From assembly GCA_003149065.1 (NCBI GenBank), contig QGFZ01000001.1, positions 1,116,001-1,180,000 of the forward strand: a stretch of DNA of 64,000 bases, read 5' to 3'. Below, piece after piece: positions 44,014-53,569 of the stretch. Numbering within the stretch: position 1 is the first letter of the stretch; each line of letters opens with the position of its first letter. A model generated the notes under the pieces. That model was not told where the DNA came from. It did no database searches and saw only the letters and a program-made list of their open reading frames with translations. The translations under genes were made by a program, and so were the position numbers. The stretch comes from Ruminococcaceae bacterium R-25. GTDB taxonomy: Bacteria > Bacillota > Clostridia > Saccharofermentanales > Saccharofermentanaceae.

Positions 44014-46404
44014 CTACATCTCTCTTACGTATTTTGTCGCTCTGTCATTAATATACTTAATGGCATCGTCGAGCGAACGGTCACCTGCAAAGTATGGCGC
44101 GAGTTCTTCGAAAACGAACTGGTCGATCGTGTAATCCTCGTAGCTGTATGTTGAAATAGATGACAGGCATTTAATGAAGCTTTCACGCATCTCATCTGTC
44201 GCAGCCTTATCGCCCGTTGCCTTATCAAGGCCCGCTGCCGGTATGATCACGCCGTTTTTAACCTGGTTAGTGTAATACTCAAAAGTCTCGTTATTGAATC
44301 TCGTGAGAGTATCAATGTTTTTATCCATTATCGTCTTATTGGTGACGATATACTTGAATTCGCAGTTATCGGATTCGAATGCTTTTCCCGCGAAAATATA
44401 ATTAATGAACTTCCTGCAACCGTCTTTTACATCAGTGCTTGCAGTTACCGATATCGTCTCCCTCGTAAAAAATCTAGGACCGACCGCATCAACACTAGGC
44501 GTTCCAATTATGCTGAACTGCTTTTTCGAAGATTTGCAGGCATGAACGAAATCAAGATAGTCATCCATAGTTACGTAATAGCAGTCGCCCCTGTACCTGG
44601 TCCAGTCACTTATGTATTCAAGCGGCATGCTCTCGAAATCATCGTACTTGATATTCTTTTTCGCATATTCAACGGCCTTACGGAACTGCTCTGTTCCAAA
44701 GTCGATCTTATCTCCTGCTATTGCGCTCTGTGTATCAATGCACGAGAGGATAAAAGACCTCTTGTTATAGACTGAAGATTCAGGATAATCGTAGGGCGAG
44801 AAGCCGTACATTTTATCCTCGATCAGCTTTTCAAATTCTTCGAAAGTGATTCCTACCGCACCGTCTTTTAACAATTCCGTTTTCGTAACGAGGCCTTCGA
44901 TCTCAAGAGTTACCGGCAGGAAATAGAGTTTTCCGTTATTTCTTCCCGCCTCAATAATATTGGTGTACTGATCATTCAAAACCTCAGGATCAAGGAAGTC
45001 TGAAAGGTCCATGAATACTTCATCGCGCATCGCATAGTCTTTCTGGACGCCTATCGCTATGTCCGGCGCCTCATCGCCCTTAAGATCCTGGATCATCTTA
45101 AACTCTTTCTGCTCAGTTTCATCAACGGAATGTCCTATTGCCCTTCCGATGGTAAGTCCGGTCTTATACTTATCCCAAACCCTGATCAAGTATTCGTTGT
45201 CAGTTTTGTTGAATTCGAAAATAGCTTCTGCCAGATATTTTGAAATACCTGATTCAAGCGGCAATGCAAGTTCTATTACCTTTTTGCCTGCGTGAGGATT
45301 CTTATCGGCCTTTTTCAGGATCCTCGCATATTCATATTCAATGGTTTCAAAACCGCTGTACATCGTTCTTTCCCTGTCCATTATGACCGTTCTGTTTTCA
45401 GTAACGCTTACGATCTGGCAATTTTCATAAACCTCGTTCTTATTAAGAGCCATGAAACACGGCGTATACCAGTTAGCATCGATCACAGTCTGCGGAGACA
45501 TAGTGTTAATGTCGAGCCTCTCAATATTTCCGAGCGTATCAAGCTTACAGAGTTCACCATTAAGCGTCATAGTAAATTCTGCTAAATTGATCTTATCGGA
45601 ATCTGAGGACCCGTAAGGCTGCTTATTCTTGAGCCTGCATGTATTAAGGTCGAATTCCATCGTGATTGCGCTGCCCTCAGAAAAGCCTGCAGCGAAAAGC
45701 GAATCAGTCTGGGGATTTATCGAAAAACCATCCATCAAGTAAATGAGGTTTACTGTCGAGATATCCAATTCTCCTACAAACTCAGAATCCTTGTACAACA
45801 GCAATTGATATTCGATCCTGCCGGGACCGTTTGAGGAATCGCAAACCGCTACAGCATAATCACCCGCACCGATAATATTTAAAAGACCGGAATCAGCTTT
45901 TTTAACCTTTTTGACCCGCTCAGAATATAACTCTTTTACGTTAGATATGATTCCCGTTTCGGCATCGATATCTGCAAAAGCAGGACCATACTTATTCCCG
46001 TAAGACATGTAGATGATCGTCTTTATGGTTTTTCCATCAGGATCGGCACTGGCATAATAAAGATCTCTGATGACAAAGTCATCTAAAGAAGGACAAGAAA
46101 GTTTCATACGCTTAACGAGATTACCGTCATCGTCATAAGTATCGAGAATGGTCCTGTAGGTCCAGCCGGCATCTCTCAAACAATAGATATAGAACAACTT
46201 GTCATTGCTCGCACACAATTTGGTATTGTTTACCTTATCGGTCTCTCTCAAATCTTTTTCGAGAAGGAATTTGGTAGTCTCATACCATGGATCACTAGCC
46301 TTTACGACTATATTCCCGCCCTTGCCTGATACCTTGCATGAAGTAAGCACCGGCATCAGCATAACAACAGCCATTACTAATGCTAAGAGATTGTTCCTTT
46401 TCAT
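44014..46404 (-). CDS. Large solute-binding lipoprotein, copy B
   Basis: 796 aa from ATG 46402-46404 with GGGGGG upstream. The signal peptide MKRNNLLALVMAVVMLMPVL ends in lipobox LTSC. It has the same two-part plan as copy A: a beta-rich N half (residues 30-375) and a solute-binding-protein-like C half. The GKLYFLPVTLEIEGLVT, GFSPYDYPES and NKRSFILSC blocks are shared almost exactly with copy A. The two genes are 30 bp apart on the same strand and arose by tandem duplication. The N half has diverged more than the C half. It may be a sensor or a receptor for a distant transporter. Confidence 0.82.
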   Translation of the reverse strand: MKRNNLLALVMAVVMLMPVLTSCKVSGKGGNIVVKASDPWYETTKFLLEKDLRETDKVNNTKLCASNDKLFYIYCLRDAGWTYRTILDTYDDDGNLVKRMKLSCPSLDDFVIRDLYYASADPDGKTIKTIIYMSYGNKYGPAFADIDAETGIISNVKELYSERVKKVKKADSGLLNIIGAGDYAVAVCDSSNGPGRIEYQLLLYKDSEFVGELDISTVNLIYLMDGFSINPQTDSLFAAGFSEGSAITMEFDLNTCRLKNKQPYGSSDSDKINLAEFTMTLNGELCKLDTLGNIERLDINTMSPQTVIDANWYTPCFMALNKNEVYENCQIVSVTENRTVIMDRERTMYSGFETIEYEYARILKKADKNPHAGKKVIELALPLESGISKYLAEAIFEFNKTDNEYLIRVWDKYKTGLTIGRAIGHSVDETEQKEFKMIQDLKGDEAPDIAIGVQKDYAMRDEVFMDLSDFLDPEVLNDQYTNIIEAGRNNGKLYFLPVTLEIEGLVTKTELLKDGAVGITFEEFEKLIEDKMYGFSPYDYPESSVYNKRSFILSCIDTQSAIAGDKIDFGTEQFRKAVEYAKKNIKYDDFESMPLEYISDWTRYRGDCYYVTMDDYLDFVHACKSSKKQFSIIGTPSVDAVGPRFFTRETISVTASTDVKDGCRKFINYIFAGKAFESDNCEFKYIVTNKTIMDKNIDTLTRFNNETFEYYTNQVKNGVIIPAAGLDKATGDKAATDEMRESFIKCLSSISTYSYEDYTIDQFVFEELAPYFAGDRSLDDAIKYINDRATKYVREM

Positions 46405-46560
46405 ACATAAATCCCCCCACACAAAACTATTATCCCGAAGTGTTGTTTCCCCAACTAAGTCCCCAAAACGGCATCAAATATATTTGAAGCCAATTTCATA
46501 CTAAGATACAGATACATCTAATTGGCATCAAAAGTATTAACTTTTTTTAGAGGGACCGAT

Positions 46561-47364
46561 TTAGAACGGCTCCGCGTTCCTTACCACTCGGTTCCCGGCA
46601 AAGGCAACGCACAAAACCTTAGCCGCACCGGCTTTATATAACACTTTCGCAGCTTCATGAAGCGTCGCACCGGTCGTTGCAACGTCATCAATAACAATAA
46701 CCCGAAGGCCTGTCACATCCCAGTCTTTGCTTACTGAAAATGCACCCTTTACATTCCTGGCTCTTTTGCCGGTATCAGTAATCTGTGACTGCCTCTTCGT
46801 ATCTTTCACCCTGATAAGAAGCCCATCTGCTACAGGAATACTATTTAACTTTGCAACAGGATAGGCGATCTCGTAAGCCTGGTTAAAGCCTCTTTCCTCT
46901 AGTCTTGCCTCCGACAGCGGTATCGGAACGATCAGGTCACCCAATATTCCTTCATTTCTCACACATGATCCCAATATGATTCCCAGCATTCTTGCGAGCT
47001 CTATCTTTTTGCCGAACTTAATGCCGGGTATCGCCTTTTCCAAAATTCCTTTGTAAGGAAAAGGCATGAACAGAGGAAGACCGGGGCACGGATCGTTTTC
47101 TACAGGATTCGAAAGACATAAGAACCAGCGCAAGTCCTCATCGCTGATATTAATGGCAGACAGGCATTTTCCGCAGATGTGAAGTTCTGATTCTTTGCCG
47201 AAGACTGCCTTATAGACTCGCCCGTAGTTATCAAAGCGTTCTTCTGTATCTGCTGCACTCCCGCAGATCAGGCATCTGAAAGGAAGGATAAGATCTAACG
47301 CTCCCTCAAATGCTTCTCTTATTGTGTTTGAAATATCAGTTATTTGGTTACTAAGCCTTCGCAT
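46561..47364 (-). CDS. comFC: ComFC-like phosphoribosyltransferase family protein
   Basis: A 267-aa protein. The N-terminal zinc finger has CLICGSAAD and CGKCLSAI. The C-terminal phosphoribosyltransferase fold has the PRPP loop VIVIDDVATTGATLHEAAKVL and LIVPIPLSEARLEERGFNQAYEIA. ComF-family proteins are needed for uptake of single-stranded DNA in competence; the exact chemistry is unclear. Its ATG overlaps the stop of recD2 by one base, so the two are one operon, a plausible DNA-processing pair. Confidence 0.92.
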   Translation of the reverse strand: MRRLSNQITDISNTIREAFEGALDLILPFRCLICGSAADTEERFDNYGRVYKAVFGKESELHICGKCLSAINISDEDLRWFLCLSNPVENDPCPGLPLFMPFPYKGILEKAIPGIKFGKKIELARMLGIILGSCVRNEGILGDLIVPIPLSEARLEERGFNQAYEIAYPVAKLNSIPVADGLLIRVKDTKRQSQITDTGKRARNVKGAFSVSKDWDVTGLRVIVIDDVATTGATLHEAAKVLYKAGAAKVLCVAFAGNRVVRNAEPF

Positions 47365-49712
47365 TATTTATTTCTGCGGAAGTCCACGGTCTTAAGAAGG
47401 TCTTTGAGGCACGTCTGCCTGGTATCACCCTTAGGAGCCTTCAAAAACTTCTGAAGCGTTCCTTCAAGTTCAACGATGGTAACGTTCATCTTGCCTCTCG
47501 TTACCGCCGTATAGAGCAGGCTTCGCTTGTAAAGGAGCATATTCATCTTGCCCAAAGCGATAATGACCCTGTCAAATTCACAGCCCTGTGACTTATGTAC
47601 CGTAACTGCATAAGCAAGGTCGATATTCTCTAAGAGCTTGCCTTTATACTCCGCCGATTTGCCTTCATCGAAAGTGATAGTGACACTTCCCTTCAAAGGA
47701 TCAATATCACTTACGACGCCCAATTCACCATTGAATATTCCCTGCAGGACCTCGCCTGTCACAGGATCTATCCACTCGGTCTGATAGTCATTTTTATTCT
47801 GCATGACCTTGTCGCCGACATGAAGCGTCAGGCTCTGGCCGCGCTTTATAACCTTGAGTTCATCTTTAACTTCCAATGCCTGGATAAGCCTATTAAGCTG
47901 CACTGTACCCAATGCGACATTCTCATTTTTGGTCGGAGTAAGACATATAAGATCTTCGTCCTTATGCTCCATAACAAGACGGGCAATAGTCTCCTGTGCT
48001 TCCTCTTCGGTCTTGCAGCTGATTATCTCAAAATCGCCGCCGGCGCTTTCAGGTGAGGTGCCTTCAAGAATTCGTTCAGCATTGGCAGCGATGGAACCGT
48101 CGTCAGCCTGCCTGTGCAGAGCATCGAGCCTTATCTTCGGAACGGAATCGCAGGACAAAAGGTCTCTTAAGATATCACCTGAACCTACTGACGGAAGCTG
48201 GTCAGGGTCTCCGACGAGGATAATGGAAGTGCCTTTATCAACAGCATCTAAAAGGTGCCTGAACAGCATCGTATCCACCATCGACATCTCGTCTATAACG
48301 ATAACGCGGCACACTATAGGATTGTCTTTTCCGTGCACGAAAAGCATGCTGTTATACTGCCCTGCTTTATCATCAGGAAGGAGTTCCTCATCGTCTGTAT
48401 TGATAGTCCTTCTGACACCTAAAAGCCTGTGAATGGTGGAAGCTTCAGTGCCGCTCGCCTCCGACAGTTTTTTAGCCGCTCTTCCTGTAGGAGCTGCAAA
48501 CACGCAGCTGATCTTGTTCCTTCTGAAGTATTCACCCAGGACACCCATGATGGTAGTCTTGCCTGTGCCGGGGCCGCCCGTGATAACGCTTATCGGACTG
48601 TACATACAAAGATACAGGGCATCGAGCTGTGACTTGTCGGGAATGATCCCGAGATCAGATGCGACCTCTTTGATTATCCTGTCGCTCTCATCTCTTGAAG
48701 GAGGATTGGTCTTCGTCTTGAGCATCTCGTTGATGCGTCTCTCGATCGCAAGTTCCGAAGCGAAATAACTCATGGTCGCAAAGCGTGCATCTGTGTCTTC
48801 CACATCGCACACCGCGCACTTGCCGTTATCGTACTTATATACGGCTATCTTCTTGTCTTCTATTGCAAGCGAAGCCGCATCTCTGAACACAGCAGAAAAC
48901 TGTTCGGATGTTATCTTGGATTCTCGGAGATTAACATATTCCAAAGCCCGCTTTCTGACATCCTGAGGCAGAAGAGCCGTGGATTTTGTGTCCTCATGAA
49001 GATACATGCATGCCTGATAAAGAGCCGCAGCGATCCTTTCTTTGGCAGTGATCTCCATTCCTTCTCCGAGCGCGATGCGGTCAAGAATCTCAAAGCCAGC
49101 TATACCATGTCCCATAAGGGCAAACGGTTTTTTCCTTATCTCTTCGCAGTCAAGCCTGTCGGTATTCTTCAAAAGCTTTATCTGAGCCTGAGAAAAGCCC
49201 ATGAGCTTAGCTTTCAGACCCTGTTCAAAGAACTCATATTCTTCGGTTATCTTGTCACATATCGCAAGTGCTCTGGAGGAAGATAATCCCGTAACCGAAG
49301 ACGAAGCGAGTTCAGGCGTTTCTGTAAGAACTTTCAATACTTCTTTGCCAAACTTCTCAGCCAACGCTTCAGCCGTGTTCTTGCCCAGACCTGAAATGTT
49401 GTCTGCAAGAAATGAAGCGATAAGAAGTGTGTCACCTGCTTCTTCGTCGACCTTTATCTTCTTTAAAGTGACCTGAGGCCTGTTGTTCCACTCGGTGACT
49501 TTTCCGGAGATTATGTAAGATCCGCCTTCGACGATATCGACCTTTGACTTGCCTGCTGCGGTAAACCTTCCGTCGCAGAGGAAAGACACGAAATCATTGG
49601 CTTTTCTGGGACAGAAAACCTTGATGCACGTAACCTTTGCATCTTCAATCTCACTGCCGATGTCCGCAACAGTGAGGGTGAGTTTCTTATCGTCCTTAGA
49701 GTCCTTTTTCAT
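47364..49712 (-). CDS. recD2: RecD2-type ATP-dependent DNA helicase
   Basis: 782 aa from ATG 49710-49712. A longer frame starts inside the metK terminator and is rejected. The N-terminal OB-like domain and HhH region (DNISGLGKNTAEALAEKFGKE) are followed by helicase motif I ITGGPGTGKTTIMGVL, VFAAPTGRAAKKLSEASG (Ia), VIVIDEMSMVDT (II), GDPDQLPSVGSG (III) and the C-terminal YAVTVHKSQGCEFDRVII (V) and LLYTAVTRGK (VI). RecD2 lacks RecBC partners and unwinds 5'-3' in DNA repair and replication. It is coupled to comFC. Confidence 0.95.
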   Translation of the reverse strand: MKKDSKDDKKLTLTVADIGSEIEDAKVTCIKVFCPRKANDFVSFLCDGRFTAAGKSKVDIVEGGSYIISGKVTEWNNRPQVTLKKIKVDEEAGDTLLIASFLADNISGLGKNTAEALAEKFGKEVLKVLTETPELASSSVTGLSSSRALAICDKITEEYEFFEQGLKAKLMGFSQAQIKLLKNTDRLDCEEIRKKPFALMGHGIAGFEILDRIALGEGMEITAKERIAAALYQACMYLHEDTKSTALLPQDVRKRALEYVNLRESKITSEQFSAVFRDAASLAIEDKKIAVYKYDNGKCAVCDVEDTDARFATMSYFASELAIERRINEMLKTKTNPPSRDESDRIIKEVASDLGIIPDKSQLDALYLCMYSPISVITGGPGTGKTTIMGVLGEYFRRNKISCVFAAPTGRAAKKLSEASGTEASTIHRLLGVRRTINTDDEELLPDDKAGQYNSMLFVHGKDNPIVCRVIVIDEMSMVDTMLFRHLLDAVDKGTSIILVGDPDQLPSVGSGDILRDLLSCDSVPKIRLDALHRQADDGSIAANAERILEGTSPESAGGDFEIISCKTEEEAQETIARLVMEHKDEDLICLTPTKNENVALGTVQLNRLIQALEVKDELKVIKRGQSLTLHVGDKVMQNKNDYQTEWIDPVTGEVLQGIFNGELGVVSDIDPLKGSVTITFDEGKSAEYKGKLLENIDLAYAVTVHKSQGCEFDRVIIALGKMNMLLYKRSLLYTAVTRGKMNVTIVELEGTLQKFLKAPKGDTRQTCLKDLLKTVDFRRNK

Positions 49713-49779
49713 GTCCTTTTCTTCTTTTCTTGCGAAAACTTTTTCAAATGCTAACAATAATCCAAAGACAAAACAATAA

Positions 49780-49809
49780 GCCCGGCCAAAGTTGAGACTT
49801 TGACCGGGC
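49780..49809 (-). terminator. Terminator of metK
   Basis: On the minus strand GCCCGGTCAAAG pairs with CTTTGGCCGGGC (one wobble) around a 6-nt loop, followed by TTATTGTTTTG. It lies 26 bp after the metK stop and overlaps the falsely extended recD2 frame. Confidence 0.9.
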
Positions 49810-49834
49810 ATTTGAGACTGATGTTGTCCTAATA

Positions 49835-51025
49835 TCAGATTCCTGCGAGCTTTTTGATCTCTTCAGCCTTATCTGTCTTTTCCCAGGGAAGCTCGATATC
49901 TGTTCTTCCGAAGTGACCATAGCTTGCTGTCTTAGCGTAGATCGGTCTTCTGAGATCAAGATCTCTGATGATGGCAGCCGGTCTTAAATCGAAGACCTTA
50001 TTTACGATCTCAGTGATCTGCTCATCGCTGATCTTACCTGTATCGAAAGTATCGACCATTACGGATACCGGCTTTGCAACGCCGATAGCGTAAGCAACCT
50101 GAACTTCGCACTCGGATGCAAGACCTGATGCTACGATGTTCTTAGCGATATAACGCATCATGTAGCATGCTGAACGGTCAACCTTCGTCGGGTCCTTGCC
50201 GGAGAAGCATCCGCCGCCGTGGCGTGCGAAACCGCCGTATGTATCAACGATGATCTTTCTTCCTGTAAGACCGGAGTCACCCTGAGGTCCGCCTACTACG
50301 AATCTGCCTGTAGGATTGATGTAGATCTTGGTATTCTCATCCATGAGGTCAGCAGGAATGACTGCCTTGATGACATTTTCCTTGATGTAATCTTCAAGGA
50401 ATTCCAAAGTTACATCAGCGCTGTGCTGAGTGGAGATTACTACTGCGTCGATTCTCTTAACCTTGTCGTTCTCATACTCTACCGTAACCTGTGACTTACC
50501 GTCAGGTCTTAAGAAATCAGCGCCGTTCTTACGAACTTCCGTAAGACGGATCGTGAGCTTATGTGCAAGAGCTATAGGCATAGGCATAAGCTCAGGTGTG
50601 TCGTCGTTTGCATAACCGAACATCATACCCTGGTCGCCTGCACCTGTGTCTAACTCCTTTTCGCCGCCGTGACGTGCCTCATAAGACTCGTTAACGCCCA
50701 TTGCGATATCGGGAGACTGCTCATCGATCGATGTAAGGACAGCGCATGAATGGCTGTCAAAGCCCATCTCGCTTGAGTTATAGCCGATCTCCTTTACAGT
50801 GTTTCTTACGATAGAAGGGATATCAACATAAGCTGATGTTGATATCTCGCCCATAACGAGTACCATACCTGTTGTCGTGCATGTCTCGCATGCAACGCGC
50901 GCTGTCGGATCCTGCTCCAGGATAGCGTCAAGTACGCTGTCAGAGATCTGGTCGCAGATCTTGTCGGGATGTCCCTCAGTAACTGATTCAGAAGTGAACA
51001 GCCAGTTTCCTTTTTTATTTCTCAT
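49835..51025 (-). CDS. metK: S-adenosylmethionine synthetase
   Basis: 396 aa, full length. Signatures: [32 protein letters not shown] (hexapeptide GAGDQG), [19 protein letters not shown] and the phosphate loop [16 protein letters not shown]. It makes SAM from methionine and ATP. Expression is controlled by a SAM-I riboswitch in its leader. GAAAGGAAAG precedes the ATG. Confidence 0.98.
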   Translation of the reverse strand: MRNKKGNWLFTSESVTEGHPDKICDQISDSVLDAILEQDPTARVACETCTTTGMVLVMGEISTSAYVDIPSIVRNTVKEIGYNSSEMGFDSHSCAVLTSIDEQSPDIAMGVNESYEARHGGEKELDTGAGDQGMMFGYANDDTPELMPMPIALAHKLTIRLTEVRKNGADFLRPDGKSQVTVEYENDKVKRIDAVVISTQHSADVTLEFLEDYIKENVIKAVIPADLMDENTKIYINPTGRFVVGGPQGDSGLTGRKIIVDTYGGFARHGGGCFSGKDPTKVDRSACYMMRYIAKNIVASGLASECEVQVAYAIGVAKPVSVMVDTFDTGKISDEQITEIVNKVFDLRPAAIIRDLDLRRPIYAKTASYGHFGRTDIELPWEKTDKAEEIKKLAGI

Positions 51026-51057
51026 TTTCTTTCCTTTCTACCATTGCCTTATGCAAT

Positions 51058-51205
51058 GAAAAAACCTCCTCCCGAAAGGAGAAGGCCAACGCTTAGTGTA
51101 TCGATCCTCATCTTTCAGGTTTCCCTGCCGGAATTGGCACCGCTGCTTTCCGCGGTTGCCGGGCTCATAACGGGCCGGTCCCTAGAGCCACTCTTGATAA
51201 GCAAG
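51058..51205 (-). promoter_or_regulatory. SAM-I (S-box) riboswitch with terminator, upstream of metK
   Basis: Read on the minus strand, the aptamer (51205 to about 51104) has the S-box core: CTTATCAAGAG, then GGACCGGCCCG, GAGCCCGGCAACC, GGTGCCAATTCCGGCAGG and GAAAGATGAG. The expression platform ends with CCTTCTCC/GGAGGAGG around TTTCG and a T6 run (51059-51085). SAM binding should favour this terminator and switch metK off. Confidence 0.97.
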
Positions 51206-51377
51206 AATTTAATTGTAATGACAAGATTGTACTTTTACCTTCACGCTTTGTCAATCTTGAATTGTTTTGAGCATTCATTCCCGAAAAAAGTTTCCAAAAA
51301 ACTCTTCAGAACGGCAATTTGTTAATAATATTAATTTTATACTTACGCTCCCAAACGGCCTTTTTACGTGTTTTTTC

Positions 51378-51403
51378 TTGTCGGTTTTTGTCGGGTTTTG
51401 TCG
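51378..51403 (+). promoter_or_regulatory. Three 10-bp-phased TTGTCG boxes upstream of the tad operon
   Basis: TTGTCG occurs at 51378, 51388 and 51398, exactly one helical turn apart, 68 bp before the first tad gene's ATG. The spacer after the first box (GTTT) is also the same as at comEA (29686-29711). A shared regulator is inferred. Confidence 0.6.
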
Positions 51404-51470
51404 CTTTTATCAAAGGCTATATGGCCCTACAATCCGAAGTATCAAAGGCACTTGGTAAGGAGGTTTGGTC

Positions 51471-52376
51471 ATGGCATTTACTATCAAGATCTACGAAAAG
51501 AACGAATACTTATTCACGCTCTTAAGAAAGAGACTTTCGAGCTTTTTCCCTGATGCCTACATCATCGATCCTTACTATGAGACCGGGGATCAGGACTATA
51601 GGTTCAGCGAATACGAAAAGGTCTTATACGATCCCAGAGACATCAAAAAAGAAGACATTGTTTCTCTATCACCCCCCTTACGACTGACGGATGACGGCGG
51701 CATTATAGACTGCGCCTCGTTTTTACCCTTCATAAGGCAGAGCATTGAATCACCCTCACTTCTAAGACCTGCCACGGGCACGGTCACCGCCGTCCTTCCG
51801 TTCGTCTATTCTGATGTAAGAGACAGATTTATAAGTAATCTCGGAACCGATCTTACAGGCGCTGACTTTAACATCAGGCTTGATTTCACTAGCAGGTTAA
51901 GATCGCTTTGCAGAAGATCAGCAGGTTCTAACATGACTTCGCTTTTAGATGCCTGCAGGTCCAGAAAATTCACACCTGAAGATATCCTCAAATACTGCAA
52001 CATGGATGACTCGGGATTCTTAACACCCGGTGCTACGTCAAATAACGATGACGTTTACGATCTGGGCATTACGAGATCCATTACTCTGATGAACCTCGCA
52101 TCTGACCTCGCCCACTCGAAAACAAGATTTGTAAATGTGGTCGCGGTAATTGAAGGCTTCAGGACCAAAGACCTTCCGGACCTGTTAAGCAGCACGGACA
52201 ATGTCATTTTACTGATGCCCGCAAAAGATGCCGGCGAAGACATCGGAGCAAAAGACCTGATAGAACTTCTGACGAGGACTCTGGGAAGCGAAAGGGTCAG
52301 CGTTACATATGCTGAAGACCTTAAGGATGCAGGTGTTCTCGATGACAGCTTAGCTCCCAGGAGACAGGTCGTATGA
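51471..52376 (+). CDS. TadZ/CpaE-like protein without visible Walker A motif
   Basis: 301 aa from ATG 51471, with AAGGAGG six bases upstream (an earlier in-frame start overlaps the ribosome site). It is first in the tad operon, where the polar localiser TadZ/CpaE stands in complete loci, and overlaps tadA by 4 nt (ATGA). The N-terminal 60 residues resemble a receiver-like fold. The C half (VNVVAVIEGFRTKDLPDLLSSTDNVILLMPA) resembles the MinD/ParA core, but no GKGGxGKS loop is seen, so ATP binding is doubtful. The assignment rests on position and fold-like pattern. Confidence 0.6.
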   Translation: MAFTIKIYEKNEYLFTLLRKRLSSFFPDAYIIDPYYETGDQDYRFSEYEKVLYDPRDIKKEDIVSLSPPLRLTDDGGIIDCASFLPFIRQSIESPSLLRPATGTVTAVLPFVYSDVRDRFISNLGTDLTGADFNIRLDFTSRLRSLCRRSAGSNMTSLLDACRSRKFTPEDILKYCNMDDSGFLTPGATSNNDDVYDLGITRSITLMNLASDLAHSKTRFVNVVAVIEGFRTKDLPDLLSSTDNVILLMPAKDAGEDIGAKDLIELLTRTLGSERVSVTYAEDLKDAGVLDDSLAPRRQVV

Positions 52377-53569
52377 AGGATCAAGCAACAGATATCGTTG
52401 ATATCAAAGAGCAGATCACGTATTGCGTTCTGAACGCCATCTCAAGCGAGTCCGATCCGTCGGATGAAAAACTCAGGCAGATAATATCCGACGTGATATC
52501 AGAGAATACGTCTTACAGGATGAACCTTGAGCAAAAGCGCGAGATGGCAAAGATGGTTTTTAACTCCTTAAGAAGACTCGACGTGATAGAGCCTTTGATG
52601 GAAGATCCTACCGTCACGGAGATAATGGTAAACGGACCTTATAAGATCTTCTTTGAAAGAGACGGAAAGCTGTATAAATCAAATCTTTCTTTCCGCGATG
52701 AAGAATCCTTAAAGACTTGCATCTCATGTTTTTTCGCTAACCAGAACAGGCCTTTAAACGAAGCTAATCCTATTGCCGACTTAAGGCTTCCTGACGGCTC
52801 CAGAGCCAATGCAGTCCTTCCTCCGATATCAAGGGAAACGACAGTAACCATAAGAAAGTTTACCGGTATCACGCATGACATCGTATCGCTCATAAGACAG
52901 GACTTTATAACGGAAGAAGCAGCGAGGTTTCTTGCAGAATGCGTAAGGAATAAAAGGACGATATTTATATGCGGCGGAACAGGCTCGGGAAAGACTACGT
53001 TTTTAAATTCGCTTTCCAATTTCATACCTAAGGATGAGCGAATAGTAACGATAGAAGATTCAGCCGAATTAAAGCTTCAGGGAATCGATAATCTGGTGCA
53101 GATGGAAGCAAGGCTCCCCGGTCCTGACGGCACAGGCGAAGTCAACATAGGAATGATGATCAGAGCATCTTTAAGAATGCGCCCTGACAGGATCATTGTC
53201 GGTGAAGTCAGAGGAAAAGAAAGCGCGGACCTCCTCAACTGCTTAACGAGCGGGCACCCTGGCTCAATGAGCACCGGCCACAGCAACTCATGCTTTGAAA
53301 TGATGGAGCGTCTTACGGCCATGATAATGTCGGGTTCGTCCCTGCCCTACGATGCAATACTTTCGCAGGTTTCGATGGGGATAAACATAATCCTTCACAT
53401 CATGAGAAGCCGCGAAGGAAAAAGATATATAGATGAGATCTGCGAGGTGCTGCCGCCCGAAGATCACGAATATAGACTTAAGACTTTATTTAAAAACAAA
53501 GGAGGTGAAAGACTTGAACGTATCGCAAGTACTGAAGACATCAAAAATGCGATGGCCTACCGCGCGTAA
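52373..53569 (+). CDS. tadA: Tad pilus assembly ATPase (TadA/CpaF)
   Basis: 398 aa, full length. Family blocks: MEDPTVTEIMVNGPYKIFFE, LRLPDGSRANAVLPPIS and TIRKF. Walker A is FICGGTGSGKTTFLNSLS, the Asp box RIVTIEDSAELKLQ, Walker B RPDRIIVGEVRGKES and the His box SGHPGSMSTGHSNS. This secretion-superfamily ATPase powers assembly of Flp pili. Its start overlaps the TadZ-like gene, and its 3' end overlaps the TadB-TadC gene by 56 bp, with the next ribosome site inside it. Confidence 0.95.
   Translation: MKDQATDIVDIKEQITYCVLNAISSESDPSDEKLRQIISDVISENTSYRMNLEQKREMAKMVFNSLRRLDVIEPLMEDPTVTEIMVNGPYKIFFERDGKLYKSNLSFRDEESLKTCISCFFANQNRPLNEANPIADLRLPDGSRANAVLPPISRETTVTIRKFTGITHDIVSLIRQDFITEEAARFLAECVRNKRTIFICGGTGSGKTTFLNSLSNFIPKDERIVTIEDSAELKLQGIDNLVQMEARLPGPDGTGEVNIGMMIRASLRMRPDRIIVGEVRGKESADLLNCLTSGHPGSMSTGHSNSCFEMMERLTAMIMSGSSLPYDAILSQVSMGINIILHIMRSREGKRYIDEICEVLPPEDHEYRLKTLFKNKGGERLERIASTEDIKNAMAYRA

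Noticed and set aside
47854-48432. 192-aa plus-strand ORF
   Set aside because: Lies wholly inside recD2 on the opposite strand, is Ser-rich with no domain, and has no ribosome site: an antisense shadow.
49713-49811. N-terminal extension of RecD2
   Set aside because: The extension would be translated from the metK terminator hairpin and has no ribosome site; the start is placed at 49712.
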